From Shewanella sp. MTB7 (GTDB lineage Bacteria; Pseudomonadota; Gammaproteobacteria; Enterobacterales; Shewanellaceae), in contig NZ_CP085636.1 in the NCBI RefSeq assembly GCF_027571385.1, forward strand, positions 5,566,501 through 5,630,500: 64,000 nt of DNA, in the 5' to 3' direction. The notes under the pieces were generated by a model. That model saw nothing but the letters and a program-made list of their open reading frames with translations, made no database searches and was not told the DNA's origin. Position numbers and translations under genes: made by a program. The first letter of the stretch is position 1. Each line of letters begins with the position of its first letter. Positions 48,108-58,380 of this stretch are shown here, piece by piece.

Positions 48108-49820
48108 TTATGCTAAGCCAACAATTTCATCTTTATCGTTGATATCAACATTCAGGTAACCCGGTTTGATTCCCAAGCCTGGCATAGTCATTACCTTGCC
48201 TACTAACGCAGTTATAAAGCCAGCACCCGCATTAATTTTTAACTGCATAATGGGCAATTCAAATCCCTTAGGTACACCTTTAACAGCAGGATCATGGCTT
48301 ATTGAAAGCGGGGTTTTAGCGATACAAACAGCTAAATTATCCAGTCCCATGGCTTTAATCTGCTCAAGTTGCAAATTAGCCTCTTCAGATAGTACTATCC
48401 CCCTAGCCCCATATCCTGACTCGGCGATGGTGAGTAATTTAGCTTCAATACTGATATTGGTTTGATAGAGAAAATGAAAATTTGAATCTTGCTCTGTCGC
48501 AGCAACAACCTTGCGGGCCAAAGTCTCCGTTCCACTGGCTCCCAGACTAAAAGCATCACTAATTTCACAAGCAAAAGCGCCAGCCTGCATCACTTCACTT
48601 TTAAGCCAATCTAACTCTTCCTGTGTATCCGAAGGAAAACGATTAAGGGCGACGACTACAGGGATCCCATATTGACTCACATTATCCATGTGCCATTTTA
48701 AATTTAAAAAACCCGCTTCAAGGCGCGTCTGATCTGGCAGGGTAATATCAGCTTCAGAATCAACTCCAGAATTAGCTTTTAGCGCTTTTAACGTCGCGAC
48801 AAGTACCGCTGCATCGGGTGCTTTACCAGACTCTCGAACCTTAATATTACAGAATTTCTCAAAGCCCATATCTGAGCCAAACCCGCCTTCGGTAACGACA
48901 ATATCCGCCAATTTAAGTGCGATTCTATCGGCAATAATCGAGGAGTTACCATGGGCAATATTGGCAAAGGGACCCGCATGGATCAAACAAGGATCCCCCG
49001 TCAGAGTCTGCATCAATGTAGGTTCGATAGCGTCACTCATGATGACGGTCATGGCACCTGCAACTCCTAACTTATCTGCTGTAATTGGCAGGTTGTTTTT
49101 ATCTAAAGCCAACACTAAACGACCAATACGTTTACGCATATCTTTTAAATCACGACTCAATGCCAGAATAGCCATCAACTCAGAGGCTGCGGTAATATCA
49201 AAACCTGAGGTATGAACCGGGCCATTTAGTTCGCCAAGTCCCACAGTGATAGTACGTAGACTACGTTCATTATGATCAACGACTCTACGCCAAAGGATCT
49301 GTTCTGGATCAATATTTAACGGGGATAATCCTGACTGTAGAGTAAACTCTTCAACCGACAATCTCGACTCATGGAAGAGTCGGGCATCAATAGCTGCAGC
49401 AGCTAAATTATGGGCACTGCTCACCGCATGAATATCCCCCGTGAGATGAAGGTTCATCTCCTCCATAGGGATAACTTGAGAATAACCACCGCCAGCCGCG
49501 CCACCTTTAATACCAAAAACTGGCCCCATACTTGGTTGACGTATACAGGCACAAGCTTTCTTACCGATGGCATTCAACCCTTGTGTCAAACCAATGCTAG
49601 TGACTGTCTTCCCCTCTCCAAAAGGAGTCGGTGTTACAGCAGTAACAATCACCAATTTGCCGTCTAAATTGTCCTGAATTCGATCAAGTATAGACAGCTT
49701 TACTTTAGCCTTAGCCTCACCATACAGTGACAGTTCTGCGGTTTCGATACCGAATTTTGTTGCAATATCGCTTATATGTTGAGGTTTAGCCTGACGAGAG
49801 ATTTCAATATCAGTGAGCAT
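48108..49820 (-). CDS. fhs: Formate-tetrahydrofolate ligase
   Basis: The 570-residue protein is full length. It has the P-loop [10 protein letters not shown] (about 63-72), the family signature [20 protein letters not shown], and [20 protein letters not shown]. It joins formate to tetrahydrofolate with ATP to give 10-formyl-THF, the C1 donor for purine and fMet-tRNA synthesis. A ribosome site (AAAGGAG) precedes the ATG. Single gene. Confidence 0.96.
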   Translation of the reverse strand: MLTDIEISRQAKPQHISDIATKFGIETAELSLYGEAKAKVKLSILDRIQDNLDGKLVIVTAVTPTPFGEGKTVTSIGLTQGLNAIGKKACACIRQPSMGPVFGIKGGAAGGGYSQVIPMEEMNLHLTGDIHAVSSAHNLAAAAIDARLFHESRLSVEEFTLQSGLSPLNIDPEQILWRRVVDHNERSLRTITVGLGELNGPVHTSGFDITAASELMAILALSRDLKDMRKRIGRLVLALDKNNLPITADKLGVAGAMTVIMSDAIEPTLMQTLTGDPCLIHAGPFANIAHGNSSIIADRIALKLADIVVTEGGFGSDMGFEKFCNIKVRESGKAPDAAVLVATLKALKANSGVDSEADITLPDQTRLEAGFLNLKWHMDNVSQYGIPVVVALNRFPSDTQEELDWLKSEVMQAGAFACEISDAFSLGASGTETLARKVVAATEQDSNFHFLYQTNISIEAKLLTIAESGYGARGIVLSEEANLQLEQIKAMGLDNLAVCIAKTPLSISHDPAVKGVPKGFELPIMQLKINAGAGFITALVGKVMTMPGLGIKPGYLNVDINDKDEIVGLA

Positions 49821-50072
49821 TCTGTGGCTCCTTTAAAATAGAGAAGAATAGGGTAACAAATCTGTAGTAGCGGCGAATTTTAGGCGATTCGATGAAAGAG
49901 ACAAACAGCTAAAACTAAATTGTGATGATTAATTAAGCTTTTATGAATCTAAATCAAATAAATGTGATCTAGCATCTCGTTATACCGATTGATATTAGAT
50001 AATGACACGTCGCTAAAAACACAAAGGCGCCACTGGCTGGCACCTTCTCGATTCAAAAGAACAGGGTTGTTT

Positions 50073-50957
50073 TTATAGAAAACTGACTTTCCCTGACAGG
50101 TGCGGACGTCGGCCACGGGCATCTCTTAGCTCAAATACAACATTACCTTCACTATTTTCAGCAACAAAAGTCACATCAGACGGCATAAACAGCGGGAGTT
50201 TAAAGGCAACATCCACTTTACAAGGCCGCTGGTCAATTTGCGGTATCATCTGAGCAATACATCGTGCTTTTGACCACATACCATGAGCGAGAACACGATC
50301 GAAACCAAATCGCTTAGAAAAGACAGGATGAAGATGAATTAGGTTGTAATCACCTGATGCTTTAGCGTATTTACGACCGAGATTATCAGCTAAAGACCAA
50401 GACTCTGGCGACTCCCAAGCCATAGCGTTCGCTTTAGGTGGACGGACCCGACGTGCAGTACTTTCGACACGATATAGATAAGTAGACAATGATTCCCACA
50501 CTAAGACACCATTGACCTTAGCTTGAGAAGCTAATTCAAACTCAAGTCCCGCATCGGTTAACTGGCTACCGATCAAGACACACTCTAAAGTAAACTTTTC
50601 ATCGACATTTAGCTGCCTATGCTGAGTAATACTATTTTTTAAATGAATCATCCCGAGCAGAGGAAATGTGATCGCTTTATGAGTAAAGATAAAGGCATGA
50701 AGACGAAATACCATGACATACAGGTAGGTCAAAGGTAATGTCTTACCGTCAAACTCAAACCCACAAACAGATGCGTAGTCGCTAACATTTTTTGCCAACA
50801 AGCCAACGTTCTGAGTACTAACTTGGATCCGAGGCAGCGGTTGCTCATCCCATCCAGGCTTACGCTCAAAGAAGATCTTACGATACAAGGACAATAACGA
50901 AGGCATCGCTTTTAGCTCAACCAAATGCTCTTTTTCAACGCTCATCGAACCGTTCAA
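50073..50957 (-). CDS. MaoC-like dehydratase (hot-dog fold) protein
   Basis: The 294-residue protein has an N-terminal hot-dog half (about 30-145) and a MaoC-like C-terminal half (about 175-290) with YNLIHLHPVFSKRFGFDRVLAHGM (the hydratase D/H motif replaced by N-x-x-H) and an RPCKVDVAFKLPLFMPSD strand set. It should act on enoyl- or hydroxyacyl-thioesters; the substrate is not clear. The altered motif reads DYNLIH, which still matches R-hydratase signature DxNPxH except for Leu in place of Pro... so activity is likely. Confidence 0.8.
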   Translation of the reverse strand: MNGSMSVEKEHLVELKAMPSLLSLYRKIFFERKPGWDEQPLPRIQVSTQNVGLLAKNVSDYASVCGFEFDGKTLPLTYLYVMVFRLHAFIFTHKAITFPLLGMIHLKNSITQHRQLNVDEKFTLECVLIGSQLTDAGLEFELASQAKVNGVLVWESLSTYLYRVESTARRVRPPKANAMAWESPESWSLADNLGRKYAKASGDYNLIHLHPVFSKRFGFDRVLAHGMWSKARCIAQMIPQIDQRPCKVDVAFKLPLFMPSDVTFVAENSEGNVVFELRDARGRRPHLSGKVSFL

Positions 50958-51120
50958 ATTTCAACTCACCACACAGATATTAAGCCAGCGAGTATACCCA
51001 AAATGAGTATGTTTGTCCTAAATTTGAACTAATACTTTTATATCAATAAGGTAGAGAAAAAATAGTAACCCAATAGAACAATAAGTGACGCCACTCCCTT
51101 TAAAGCTAACCAATATCAGG

Positions 51121-51750
51121 CTAATCGAAGAGCTCGACAACACACTTTGACTGCTCTTTAATAATCCCTTTAAGGTAAGTTCTTTCCTCTGTTGCCACCC
51201 GTTGAATAACGCTAACAGGTAAGCGTTTGAGTAAGACCTTACCGCTATTGGGGTGAAACAAAACTTTACGAGGCCAGGAGCCACCGAGATCTTCAACCTC
51301 AACATCGATTCCCTCCATATGAAGGTAGTTTTTTACAAAATCGATATTCGACTGCCCAACATTAAGCACTGTTTCTTTGCTCATCTGAGCCCCACCAAAA
51401 ATTTTAGCTTTTAATCTCTTACGTTGCCCACCTAAAGTCAGTATTCCGTTAATCAGCTGTTCCATTGCAAAATTGCCATAACGGCATGAGTAACTCATCA
51501 ATTCATGCCAGTCTTCATTTAGCTCTCTCTCGGGCAACAAAAAGTGATTTAATCCTCCAATGCCAAGCAGAGGATCCCATATACAAGCAGCGACACAAGA
51601 GCCCAGTCGAGTGAAAACATACTCATCTTGAGTCGAGATATAAAACAAACCAGGATCGACACGTGCAACGACTTTATTGTGTTTCCTATCCCATTTTCTA
51701 GGGATCTCTTCAAAGCCTTTAGTTGGTGATGGAATAACCAGAGCTGTCAT
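51121..51750 (-). CDS. cheD: Chemoreceptor glutamine deamidase CheD
   Basis: The 209-residue protein has the CheD catalytic set: Cys in LGSCVAACIWDP, His in GGLNHFLLP, and the later FGGAQM motif with a downstream Thr/Ser region (KETVLNVGQSNIDF). CheD deamidates specific Gln residues of methyl-accepting receptors and works with CheC. The gene is isolated, with no other che gene nearby in this window. Confidence 0.92.
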   Translation of the reverse strand: MTALVIPSPTKGFEEIPRKWDRKHNKVVARVDPGLFYISTQDEYVFTRLGSCVAACIWDPLLGIGGLNHFLLPERELNEDWHELMSYSCRYGNFAMEQLINGILTLGGQRKRLKAKIFGGAQMSKETVLNVGQSNIDFVKNYLHMEGIDVEVEDLGGSWPRKVLFHPNSGKVLLKRLPVSVIQRVATEERTYLKGIIKEQSKCVVELFD

Positions 51751-51855
51751 TCAGCCTCCTTGCTGGTGAGCTAAGTGATTATAGAAAGTATAGATAAATT
51801 ACAAACCTGCACCAGAAAGTATAGTCAAGATAACGCTTGGTCACCCAGCTTTACC

Positions 51856-52737
51856 TCATTGACAAGAATGTTTCCAACAATCATTCACTTCAGCCCCCTT
51901 GTTAATCAGCTCCTTGACAATACTTTTAGGACCTACCACATGTCCGGCACCCACCATAATAAACATAGGTTGAGGCGTACTTTCAGCTTCCATCAATTCA
52001 CGCATTCTCGTTGCCATATTCAAGTTTCGTTGCCACAAGAACTTCTCGACCATCAAGAGGTCATCACCGTCGATCATTTGTCCCTCCATCAACTCATTTA
52101 AATGCATTTCATCGCCGTTTCGCCACGCATTCACTAAGGAGTGCATCTCATCATCAGGAGCTTCAATCGCTTCTCTTACCATTTTCCATTGAGTCTCATC
52201 ATTAAACGATGACATCAATTGAAATTGAAATTCTGTACTTTCCAGCTCTAAAAGAGGCCGACCTCTATTTTTTGAAATAAATCTCTGTTCAATACCATAG
52301 GGAGCGGTATAGCCTAACTTTTCAAAGCGAGCCAGACTCAACTGCATCGATTGTAACCAAGGAGCAAACCCTTTCATGGCCGCACACATTTTCCCACGTG
52401 TATCACAATAATGATCAAGCTGTGCTTGTGTCTTCATGTCTGCTGACACAGACTTCAATCCATACTGATTGATCAAGGCACTGATATCGGCATTATCAGT
52501 ATCGGCCTCAACCACCAAAGATGCGGCAGAATCAAATAATGACTCAATTTGAGTAGCCATAGGATAAAAGTCGGCTTTACCCACATGAATTGAGCCAAGT
52601 AAATATGCCGTATTCCCTTTATATTCAATTTGATAAAACGGAGGGTTATCCTCAGGAGCTGCCTGCACTGAAAAGGTACAAGCTAAGCAAGCTCCCCAGA
52701 CTAACGTAAGTATTCCACTTAACTTACTTGTTGCCAT
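51856..52737 (-). CDS. TraB/GumN family exported protein
   Basis: The 293-residue protein has a signal peptide (about 1-26, ending VQA) and the family start YKGNTAYLLGSIHVGKADFYPM, the GxxH motif, and the end FIMVGAGHVVG. TraB/GumN proteins (Tiki-like) are thought to be metal-dependent proteases, but bacterial function is unsettled. The CxxC-like DHYCDTRGKMCAAMKG and WKHSC near the end suggest disulfides. It is read divergently from the small 103-aa gene. Confidence 0.88.
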   Translation of the reverse strand: MATSKLSGILTLVWGACLACTFSVQAAPEDNPPFYQIEYKGNTAYLLGSIHVGKADFYPMATQIESLFDSAASLVVEADTDNADISALINQYGLKSVSADMKTQAQLDHYCDTRGKMCAAMKGFAPWLQSMQLSLARFEKLGYTAPYGIEQRFISKNRGRPLLELESTEFQFQLMSSFNDETQWKMVREAIEAPDDEMHSLVNAWRNGDEMHLNELMEGQMIDGDDLLMVEKFLWQRNLNMATRMRELMEAESTPQPMFIMVGAGHVVGPKSIVKELINKGAEVNDCWKHSCQ

Positions 52738-52791
52738 CTTCTTCGCCCCTTATAATCTCGACAATTAAAATTTATGAAATGAGAGGCAGTT

Positions 52792-53103
52792 ATGCCACAC
52801 ACACGTGTTATTGAACAACTTAAAGATAATTTACAAGCCGCTTATCGTAAATCTATCGATGCCGATGGCAAACTCGATGAACTTAAAAAATCGGGTCATG
52901 TAAAGTTCAATACCATTTTTACCCAAGATGAAGGATTTTCAACTCGAAGTAATCGCTTTAAACCTTATGTTGAAGAGCTGGCCATCGAGCTTGAAAAAAT
53001 GCCAACTGATGCACAAGCATTACCAGCAGCTCTAGAGCAATTTGTAAGAAAACTTGGTGTGTTAATACAGACTTTACAAGCTTTTAAAGATCAAGCTAAA
53101 TAA
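52792..53103 (+). CDS. Uncharacterised small protein (103 aa)
   Basis: I do not recognise a family. The product is soluble, helical and rich in Lys and Glu (EQLKDNLQAAYRKSIDADGK, ELAIELEKMPTDAQALPAAL), with no membrane span or cysteine. A GAGAGG ribosome site lies about 6 bases before the ATG, so the gene is likely real. Confidence 0.6.
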   Translation: MPHTRVIEQLKDNLQAAYRKSIDADGKLDELKKSGHVKFNTIFTQDEGFSTRSNRFKPYVEELAIELEKMPTDAQALPAALEQFVRKLGVLIQTLQAFKDQAK

Positions 53104-53209
53104 ATTCACCCAAAAAATAAGTAAAGTCATCTTGCTGTCACTCTAGGGTTTATTTGCTTTGATCAACAGAAGTGAGCCTCTCCGTAGTTAGCGCTAGGGA
53201 AAGTACTTA

Positions 53210-53252
53210 AAAAAAACAGGCTAAAAAAGCGCTCAGCTCTTTTTAGCCTGTT
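53210..53252 (-). terminator. DUF3016 gene terminator
   Basis: AACAGGCTAAAAAG pairs with its complement at 53239-53252, then a T-run on the minus strand. Confidence 0.75.
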
Positions 53253-53272
53253 AGCTAATATGTTGTGAACAA

Positions 53273-53797
53273 TTAAAGCTTTGGCGCTACTGTTTTTTTC
53301 AACCAATCAACCAACAATTTAGATTCATACCGAGTCGGTTTATCATTAATACGACCAACTGAATGCATAAATCCTAAATCCGTTAACTTTTCAGCGCCAG
53401 CCATAATCGTCTTACCGTCCTGAGTCACTGTATAAGTAAAGGTAATACGCGGAGGATAGATATCTTTCACCACGCGCATATCATGACTGCTTGCGCCAAA
53501 TGTAGGCCTAACATCTCCTGCAAGATCGAGATTAGTGACTTGCAGTTCAAGTTTTTGATTAGGCTTTAATACTTTAACGGCCTCTTTATTTAGGTTCTTG
53601 GTCAAGGTTTCAAAAGTACGCATCTCGTAACGTGATTGGATATCTCCCACAGCTTTAACATCACGAAAACTCTTAGGATCTTTCCACTCTATTTTAACCA
53701 TTCCATTTTCAGTGACTGGGTTTTCAACAACATCGGTAGCCGCAAACACGGCACCAGAACTCATGATCCCCACTAATAATAAATATGTTACCTTCAT
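53273..53797 (-). CDS. DUF3016 family exported protein
   Basis: The 174-residue protein from the ATG at 53797 has a signal peptide (MKVTYLLLVGIMSSGAVFA), then the DUF3016 core with VKIEWKDPKSFRDVKAV and DVRPTFGASSHDMRVVKDIYPPRITFTY. The family is periplasmic and of unknown function. A strong GGAGG ribosome site 6 bases before this ATG decides the start. Confidence 0.85.
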   Translation of the reverse strand: MKVTYLLLVGIMSSGAVFAATDVVENPVTENGMVKIEWKDPKSFRDVKAVGDIQSRYEMRTFETLTKNLNKEAVKVLKPNQKLELQVTNLDLAGDVRPTFGASSHDMRVVKDIYPPRITFTYTVTQDGKTIMAGAEKLTDLGFMHSVGRINDKPTRYESKLLVDWLKKTVAPKL

Positions 53798-54004
53798 ATG
53801 AACCTCCAAAGATTATCGGACACAAAACGACTGCCTTAAAGTTTACGATTAATAACCTGAATACCCACTTAATGCAAAACAATTAGTGCCTAGCCACTTG
53901 TCTAGTTCAATAAACTGACAGAATGATAAAAACAAGAAGTAGACGTATTCAAAAACAAAAAGCGAGCTGTTCTCGCATTTTGTTTTAATGGCTAAATGAC
54001 TTAA

Positions 54005-54514
54005 TTAGAAAGGGAAACGTTGGCTCAATTGAGGATAGGTACTTTTCAATAACTTCTTCTTAGTTGAGAACTTCTTTCCTTGAGGGGTCGCCATACCAGA
54101 GGGAACAAAAGGCAACTCCTCACCGCTTCTATCCTCAAATATTTGTCCTGCAATAAGATCATACTCATCGAGAAAAGGATAAGCATAACCATCTTTTTCA
54201 GGCCACTGTGACAATGTGCCTAACACATCAGGAGCTTCGATTGCTTTGTCATACCACTCTTTGCCTAATGAGATCAAAAAGCAGCGAAACTCAGCGAAGG
54301 CATATTCAGAGTCACAGCCAGTGATAATATAGGCAGCACCCCACATCGACCAAAAGTAAGAGCGACGCATTTGCTGACCAAATATTTTATCAAACTCGAC
54401 TAACTCATCATCACTAAATGGTTCAAGCTTAGCTCTTAAATTATCGGCTAAACTGATCTGATCTTGCTCCGGTGTTGCTCTCGTTACCAGTAGCCAAAAC
54501 TCTGCTTCGGTCAT
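54005..54514 (-). CDS. DUF4240 family protein
   Basis: The 169-residue protein starts MTEAEFWLLVTRA, the usual DUF4240 opening, and carries the MWGAAYIITGCDSEYAFAEF and YPFLDEYDLIAGQIF parts typical of this family (also found in polymorphic-toxin immunity-like proteins). It is soluble; its function is unknown. Its 5' end faces the next gene, read divergently. Confidence 0.82.
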   Translation of the reverse strand: MTEAEFWLLVTRATPEQDQISLADNLRAKLEPFSDDELVEFDKIFGQQMRRSYFWSMWGAAYIITGCDSEYAFAEFRCFLISLGKEWYDKAIEAPDVLGTLSQWPEKDGYAYPFLDEYDLIAGQIFEDRSGEELPFVPSGMATPQGKKFSTKKKLLKSTYPQLSQRFPF

Positions 54515-54666
54515 ATCTATCCCATCAATGTAAACTCGCCCCTATTCTAACTAATTCACTTCACCAGAGCAGTAAAATTATCCCTCTTAAGCCAGACAAA
54601 CTAACTTTGACACAATCGGTTGATTTTTTTACACTCCCCCCAATATTTAGCCTGACGAGTTATGCA

Positions 54667-55056
54667 ATGAAAAAACCTACATTAGCCCTCAGCCTCATCA
54701 TGATCCTGTATGCAGCGCTTGCGGTCGTTGCAACATGGCGGGCCATCAATATCCAAGTGTTCGATCTCTTTTCATTTGGTGTTGTGCCGGTTTTATTTGG
54801 TTTACTCTTAAGAACTAGCTGGGCGGGTATCGCTTTTAAAGTCTATTTAGCGATCCAAACCTTAGGGCTAACAGCACTCGCTGGCACTGCCATTATCGCC
54901 TACCAAATATCTCCGCAAGATGTAAAAGTGGTATTCAACAATATTGAGATACCGGTGTCTTTAATCGCAATCACTGCTAGCCTAGCTTTAATATTTCAAT
55001 TTTGGGTCGCTTTTTCTAAATCCACCAAGAGATACTTAGCACTCACCTCAGAATAA
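54667..55056 (+). CDS. Uncharacterised small membrane protein (129 aa)
   Basis: Four hydrophobic segments are visible (about 5-25, 35-53, 57-78 and 95-115), joined by short loops. The ATG at 54667 gives MKKPTLALSLIMILYAALAVVATW; the longer frame upstream overlaps the divergent gene. No named family is recognised. Confidence 0.65.
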   Translation: MKKPTLALSLIMILYAALAVVATWRAINIQVFDLFSFGVVPVLFGLLLRTSWAGIAFKVYLAIQTLGLTALAGTAIIAYQISPQDVKVVFNNIEIPVSLIAITASLALIFQFWVAFSKSTKRYLALTSE

Positions 55057-55205
55057 AACGTCTATAAAGTTCGCGAACTTAGCTCTGATATTGGCTAACA
55101 ATCAGCCAGAGAACACTTTCTGCACAGATTTTAGCCTTAAAGAGGCAAGAAGCGGCTTAAAGCTCTTTTAATATCAGATATCTTATGGCATGTTAGTGAC
55201 TGCAA

Positions 55206-55235
55206 TTACTACAAATACTGTGTGATTGGTATAAT
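55206..55235 (+). promoter_or_regulatory. Promoter of the HU gene
   Basis: An extended -10 TGGTATAAT at 55227-55235 with a weak TTACTA at 55206-55211 (18-bp spacing). It is 30 bp upstream of the HU start. Confidence 0.6.
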
Positions 55236-55264
55236 TTAATCTACGGAAAGAAGAGACTATTCAA

Positions 55265-55537
55265 ATGAATAAGACTGAACTTGTTGCAAAAATGGCTGAG
55301 CGTGCAGAACTGACTAAAACAGAAGCTGCTCGTGCACTAAAATCTTTTGAAGAGACGGTTACAGAAGCGATGAAAAACGGTGATAAGATTTCTATCGTTG
55401 GATTTGGTTCTTTCGAAACGTCTAATCGCGCTGCACGTACTGGCCGTAACCCACAAACGGGTAAAGAGATTCAAATCCCTGCCGCCACAGTACCAAAGTT
55501 TAAAGCGGGTAAAACACTGAAAGACAGCGTTAACTAA
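55265..55537 (+). CDS. hupA: DNA-binding protein HU (HU-alpha-like)
   Basis: The 90-residue protein has the HU fold: MNKTELVAKMAERAELTKTEA, GFGSFETSNRAARTGRNPQTG (DNA-wrapping arm with RNPxTG) and VPKFKAGKTLKD. It bends DNA non-specifically and compacts the nucleoid. A strong extended -10 promoter lies just upstream and a terminator follows at 55561-55586. Assigned to the alpha form by sequence recognition, so gene letter is less sure than family. Confidence 0.93.
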   Translation: MNKTELVAKMAERAELTKTEAARALKSFEETVTEAMKNGDKISIVGFGSFETSNRAARTGRNPQTGKEIQIPAATVPKFKAGKTLKDSVN

Positions 55538-55560
55538 ACACGCCTTTCACCGTTTTAAAT

Positions 55561-55586
55561 AAAAACCTCCTGATGGAGGTTTTTTT
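55561..55586 (+). terminator. HU gene terminator
   Basis: AAAAACCTCC, TGAT loop, GGAGG, then TTTTTTT. Confidence 0.9.
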
Positions 55587-55826
55587 GTGTCATTTTCTTT
55601 AATAACGCTCCCTTCTCTCAATCTTCAAATTTATTGGTTGCACCAGTTAAGTGCGACTTTGCATCAATATTAACCAAAATACAGCATAAGTATCTATTAC
55701 CAAATACAACTTACTGATATTAATTAATAAAAACATTGGCACATTACTCGCTTATCTATTCTTAATATCTACTGCAGTAAATTCATAAGCCGCAGAGGTA
55801 TGATTATAAATAATGGGGAATTAAAG

Positions 55827-56516
55827 ATGAGATTAGCACTAACAAGTACACTATTGGCTTCAAGCATACTAACCAGCTTTGGTGCATATGCCGACGTTAC
55901 CGCAAATATAGGTGCAACGTCTAACTACCTTTGGCGAGGCGTAAGTCAGACCCAAGATGCTGTTGCTGTGCAAGGAGGGATAGACTATGAGCATGACAAT
56001 GGTTTTTACCTAGGAACTTGGGCTTCAAATGTAGATTTTGGCGATGCCACCAGTTATGAGTTAGATTTTTACACTGGCTATACTGGCAGTATCGGTGAAG
56101 AGTTTGGGTATGATATAGGTTACCTTTACTATGCTTATCCTGACAGCGATTCAAATATCGATTTTGGCGAGCTCAAAGCCACTGTGAGTTGGAAATGGTT
56201 TAACTTGAGCTACTCACATGTCGTCAATGCAGACAGCGATGTAGCAAGTGAGCCATTAGACAATAAAGACATGGGCTACTTTGACGCAGGAGTGAGCATC
56301 CCTCTCTCTGATACGCTATCAATTGCACTGCATTATGGATATTCTACCGATGATATCGTGACCGCTTGGTTTGCAACCAGCCACTACTCTGATTATTCAG
56401 TATCTCTTAATAAAGAAACCAGTGTAGGAGACATTAACTTTATGATCAGTGATACCGATCTGAATGGTGATGATCCCAAAATAGTTATTGGATACAGTTA
56501 TAGTTTCGGCTTATAA
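55827..56516 (+). CDS. TorF-family putative porin
   Basis: The 229-residue protein from the ATG at 55827 has a signal peptide (about 1-22, ending AYA), then NIGATSNYLWRGVSQTQDAVAVQGG, the TorF/Gcw_chp hallmark, followed by alternating beta strands and a C-terminal IGYSYSFGL, typical for outer-membrane barrels. GGGGA stands about 10 bases before this ATG. The family is common in marine gammaproteobacteria; its substrate is not established. Confidence 0.88.
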   Translation: MRLALTSTLLASSILTSFGAYADVTANIGATSNYLWRGVSQTQDAVAVQGGIDYEHDNGFYLGTWASNVDFGDATSYELDFYTGYTGSIGEEFGYDIGYLYYAYPDSDSNIDFGELKATVSWKWFNLSYSHVVNADSDVASEPLDNKDMGYFDAGVSIPLSDTLSIALHYGYSTDDIVTAWFATSHYSDYSVSLNKETSVGDINFMISDTDLNGDDPKIVIGYSYSFGL

Positions 56517-56907
56517 ACATTTTATTCTTTCAATATCACAAAACTTGAAACTGTGACATACAACAGGGTGAGCCTTGACCTAACAAGCGAGTGCTCACGC
56601 TAAGCAATCACAATAACCATTTGAATTTTAATTATTTAATTGAACTATAAAATAAAAAACAGCAACAAGATTAATTTATACATCATCTATAAGAATTGTT
56701 AGCTAGATCCCACTTTTTCTCAGTGGAGCCTGATATCTTCCTCATCAGCGCTTACTAATATGCAGTTTACATTCCCGTTACCATCTTAGTGAATATTTAA
56801 AACCTAAAGCGTGAACAAATAACCAATCCCGACATGATTTCAAATGTCATTTTTACCTATTAGCAAATGAAAGATGCCAAAGGTATTTAACAAGTAAGGA
56901 GTTCGTT
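56517..56907. other. Gap without a gene
   Basis: About 390 bp, AT-rich, with a short hairpin CCACT-loop-AGTGG at about 56710-56726. I see nothing else. Confidence 0.35.
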
Positions 56908-57081
56908 ATGGCTCAAATGATTGATCTTGCGCCCGACGATGCAGAAATAGAAGCCATCGCTCAACCGTCTAGCAGAAGAGAGATGGATGATATAGTACAC
57001 CGACGTGCAATAAAGAAGCGTTTAGAAGATCTTCTAGCAGATGCTGAACTACAACGTGCCATGGGTGGAGATTTTTACTAA
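56908..57081 (+). CDS. PA3496-like small conserved protein (57 aa)
   Basis: The 57-residue product starts MAQMIDLAPDDAEIEAIA and has basic helical residues RRAIKKRLEDLLADAELQRAMGGDFY, close to the pattern of the short PA3496-like family. A strong AAGGAG ribosome site 6 bases before the ATG supports the gene. Family naming is from memory of this motif. Confidence 0.65.
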   Translation: MAQMIDLAPDDAEIEAIAQPSSRREMDDIVHRRAIKKRLEDLLADAELQRAMGGDFY

Positions 57082-57207
57082 TCCACCTTTTGATGACTGA
57101 ATCTAGGCAGTGACCTAGATTCAGACATAATATCAAGAATCACTTATCAGATAAATTCCCAAACAACTCACCGTTCTCTTTTATCATTAACATTTTTATC
57201 AGATAAA

Positions 57208-57242
57208 AAAATACCCCGGAGTGATCACTCTGAGGCATTGTT
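57208..57242 (-). terminator. Terminator of the enolase-superfamily gene
   Basis: A long near-palindrome AATGCCTCAGAGTGA/TCACTCCGGGGTATT on the minus strand with G-U pairs, followed by TTTTTTT. Confidence 0.65.
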
Positions 57243-57261
57243 ATTGGTAAAACCTAATTAT

Positions 57262-58380
57262 CTAACTCACTCGATAACGATTAATAACCTCATCATCTAG
57301 CTCTATTCCTAAGCCCGGAGCATCAGACACATACACGTAACCATTATCAAAAGGTAAGCGGTTTTTGACTAAGTCGGTAAATAGCGGACTATCACTCTGT
57401 GAATACTCCATTAACGTGCCATGTTCGCATGCAGCTAAGAAATGCACTGACGCTGCCAGTAAAATACCAGTACTAAAACCGTGTGGCACTAACTGGGTAC
57501 CGTGCATTTGTGCAATATCATAAATCTTTTTCATTTCGGTAATACCACCACAACGGGTGATATCTGGCTGCACAATATCCACATTTGATTTTTGTAAGAA
57601 ATCACTGAACTCATAACGTGTTGTTAGTGACTCTCCGCCCGCCAGCTTTTGTGGTATTTGACCCGCAAGCTTAGCGTAACTATTCATATTGTCAGCCAGT
57701 ACTGGCTCTTCAACCCAGTTTAAATTAAACTTCTCTAAGCGTTTGCACATAGCCATCGCATGGCCACAGGTGCCCCACCTAGAAGCAAGATCAATTTGCA
57801 CTTCAATATCATCACCAACTGCTTCACGCACATGACGGACGATTTCATAATCTGTGTCAGGGTCGGTACCAAATACACCACCACCAAACTTAATACTAGT
57901 GAAACCTTGCGCAACTAATGACTGAGCGATGGCGCGGTTATCTTCAGGTTTATCCGCTGGAATAAAGGTACCGTATGCTTGAATTTTATCGCGATACTTA
58001 CCACCAAGTAACGTGTGTACAGGTACATTATAAAATTGACCAGCAATATCCCACAGCGCGATATCAATCGCACTAATAGCATGAATGCCTGCACCGCGAC
58101 GGCCCATATAGTTTGAAGCCCAATACATCTTGTTCCACAGTCTTTCAATTTCTAATGGATTTTCACCCAATAATAATGCCTTAAGACCGTAGCAATATAA
58201 GTTCGAGTTCGGTGTTTCAATACAGGCTTTAACCACTTCAGGTGAAGAATCAGCCTCACCAATACCCACTAGACCTGTATCCGTAATTACTTTAACGATA
58301 ACCGCATCTTCACCCCAAGTGCAGATTTCATCCACTGCTGGTACGCGTAAGTGGATCACTTCTATATCGATAATTTTCAT
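57262..58380 (-). CDS. Enolase-superfamily (mandelate racemase/muconate lactonizing) enzyme
   Basis: The 372-residue protein is an intact member of the MR/MLE group. Metal ligands are Asp197, Glu224 and Glu250; base residues Lys164 (SIKFGG) and the His300-Asp273 dyad (PHGFSTG, QPDITRCGG) are present. This pattern, with a dyad, fits racemases or dehydratases acting on carboxylates. The gene starts where the transporter gene ends (58380) and the LysR gene is divergent beyond it. A BCCT transporter partner resembles operons for betaine-type solutes such as hydroxyproline betaine, whose epimerase (HpbD) belongs to this superfamily; this is an inference. Confidence 0.85.
   Translation of the reverse strand: MKIIDIEVIHLRVPAVDEICTWGEDAVIVKVITDTGLVGIGEADSSPEVVKACIETPNSNLYCYGLKALLLGENPLEIERLWNKMYWASNYMGRRGAGIHAISAIDIALWDIAGQFYNVPVHTLLGGKYRDKIQAYGTFIPADKPEDNRAIAQSLVAQGFTSIKFGGGVFGTDPDTDYEIVRHVREAVGDDIEVQIDLASRWGTCGHAMAMCKRLEKFNLNWVEEPVLADNMNSYAKLAGQIPQKLAGGESLTTRYEFSDFLQKSNVDIVQPDITRCGGITEMKKIYDIAQMHGTQLVPHGFSTGILLAASVHFLAACEHGTLMEYSQSDSPLFTDLVKNRLPFDNGYVYVSDAPGLGIELDDEVINRYRVS

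Noticed and set aside
50020..50056. Terminator after the MaoC-like gene (GGCGCCA/TGGCACC)
   Set aside because: The stem has mismatches and no clear T-run; not listed as a feature.
50993..51005. TATACCC-like string before the CheD gene
   Set aside because: Too short and without the partner end or the shared interior motifs.
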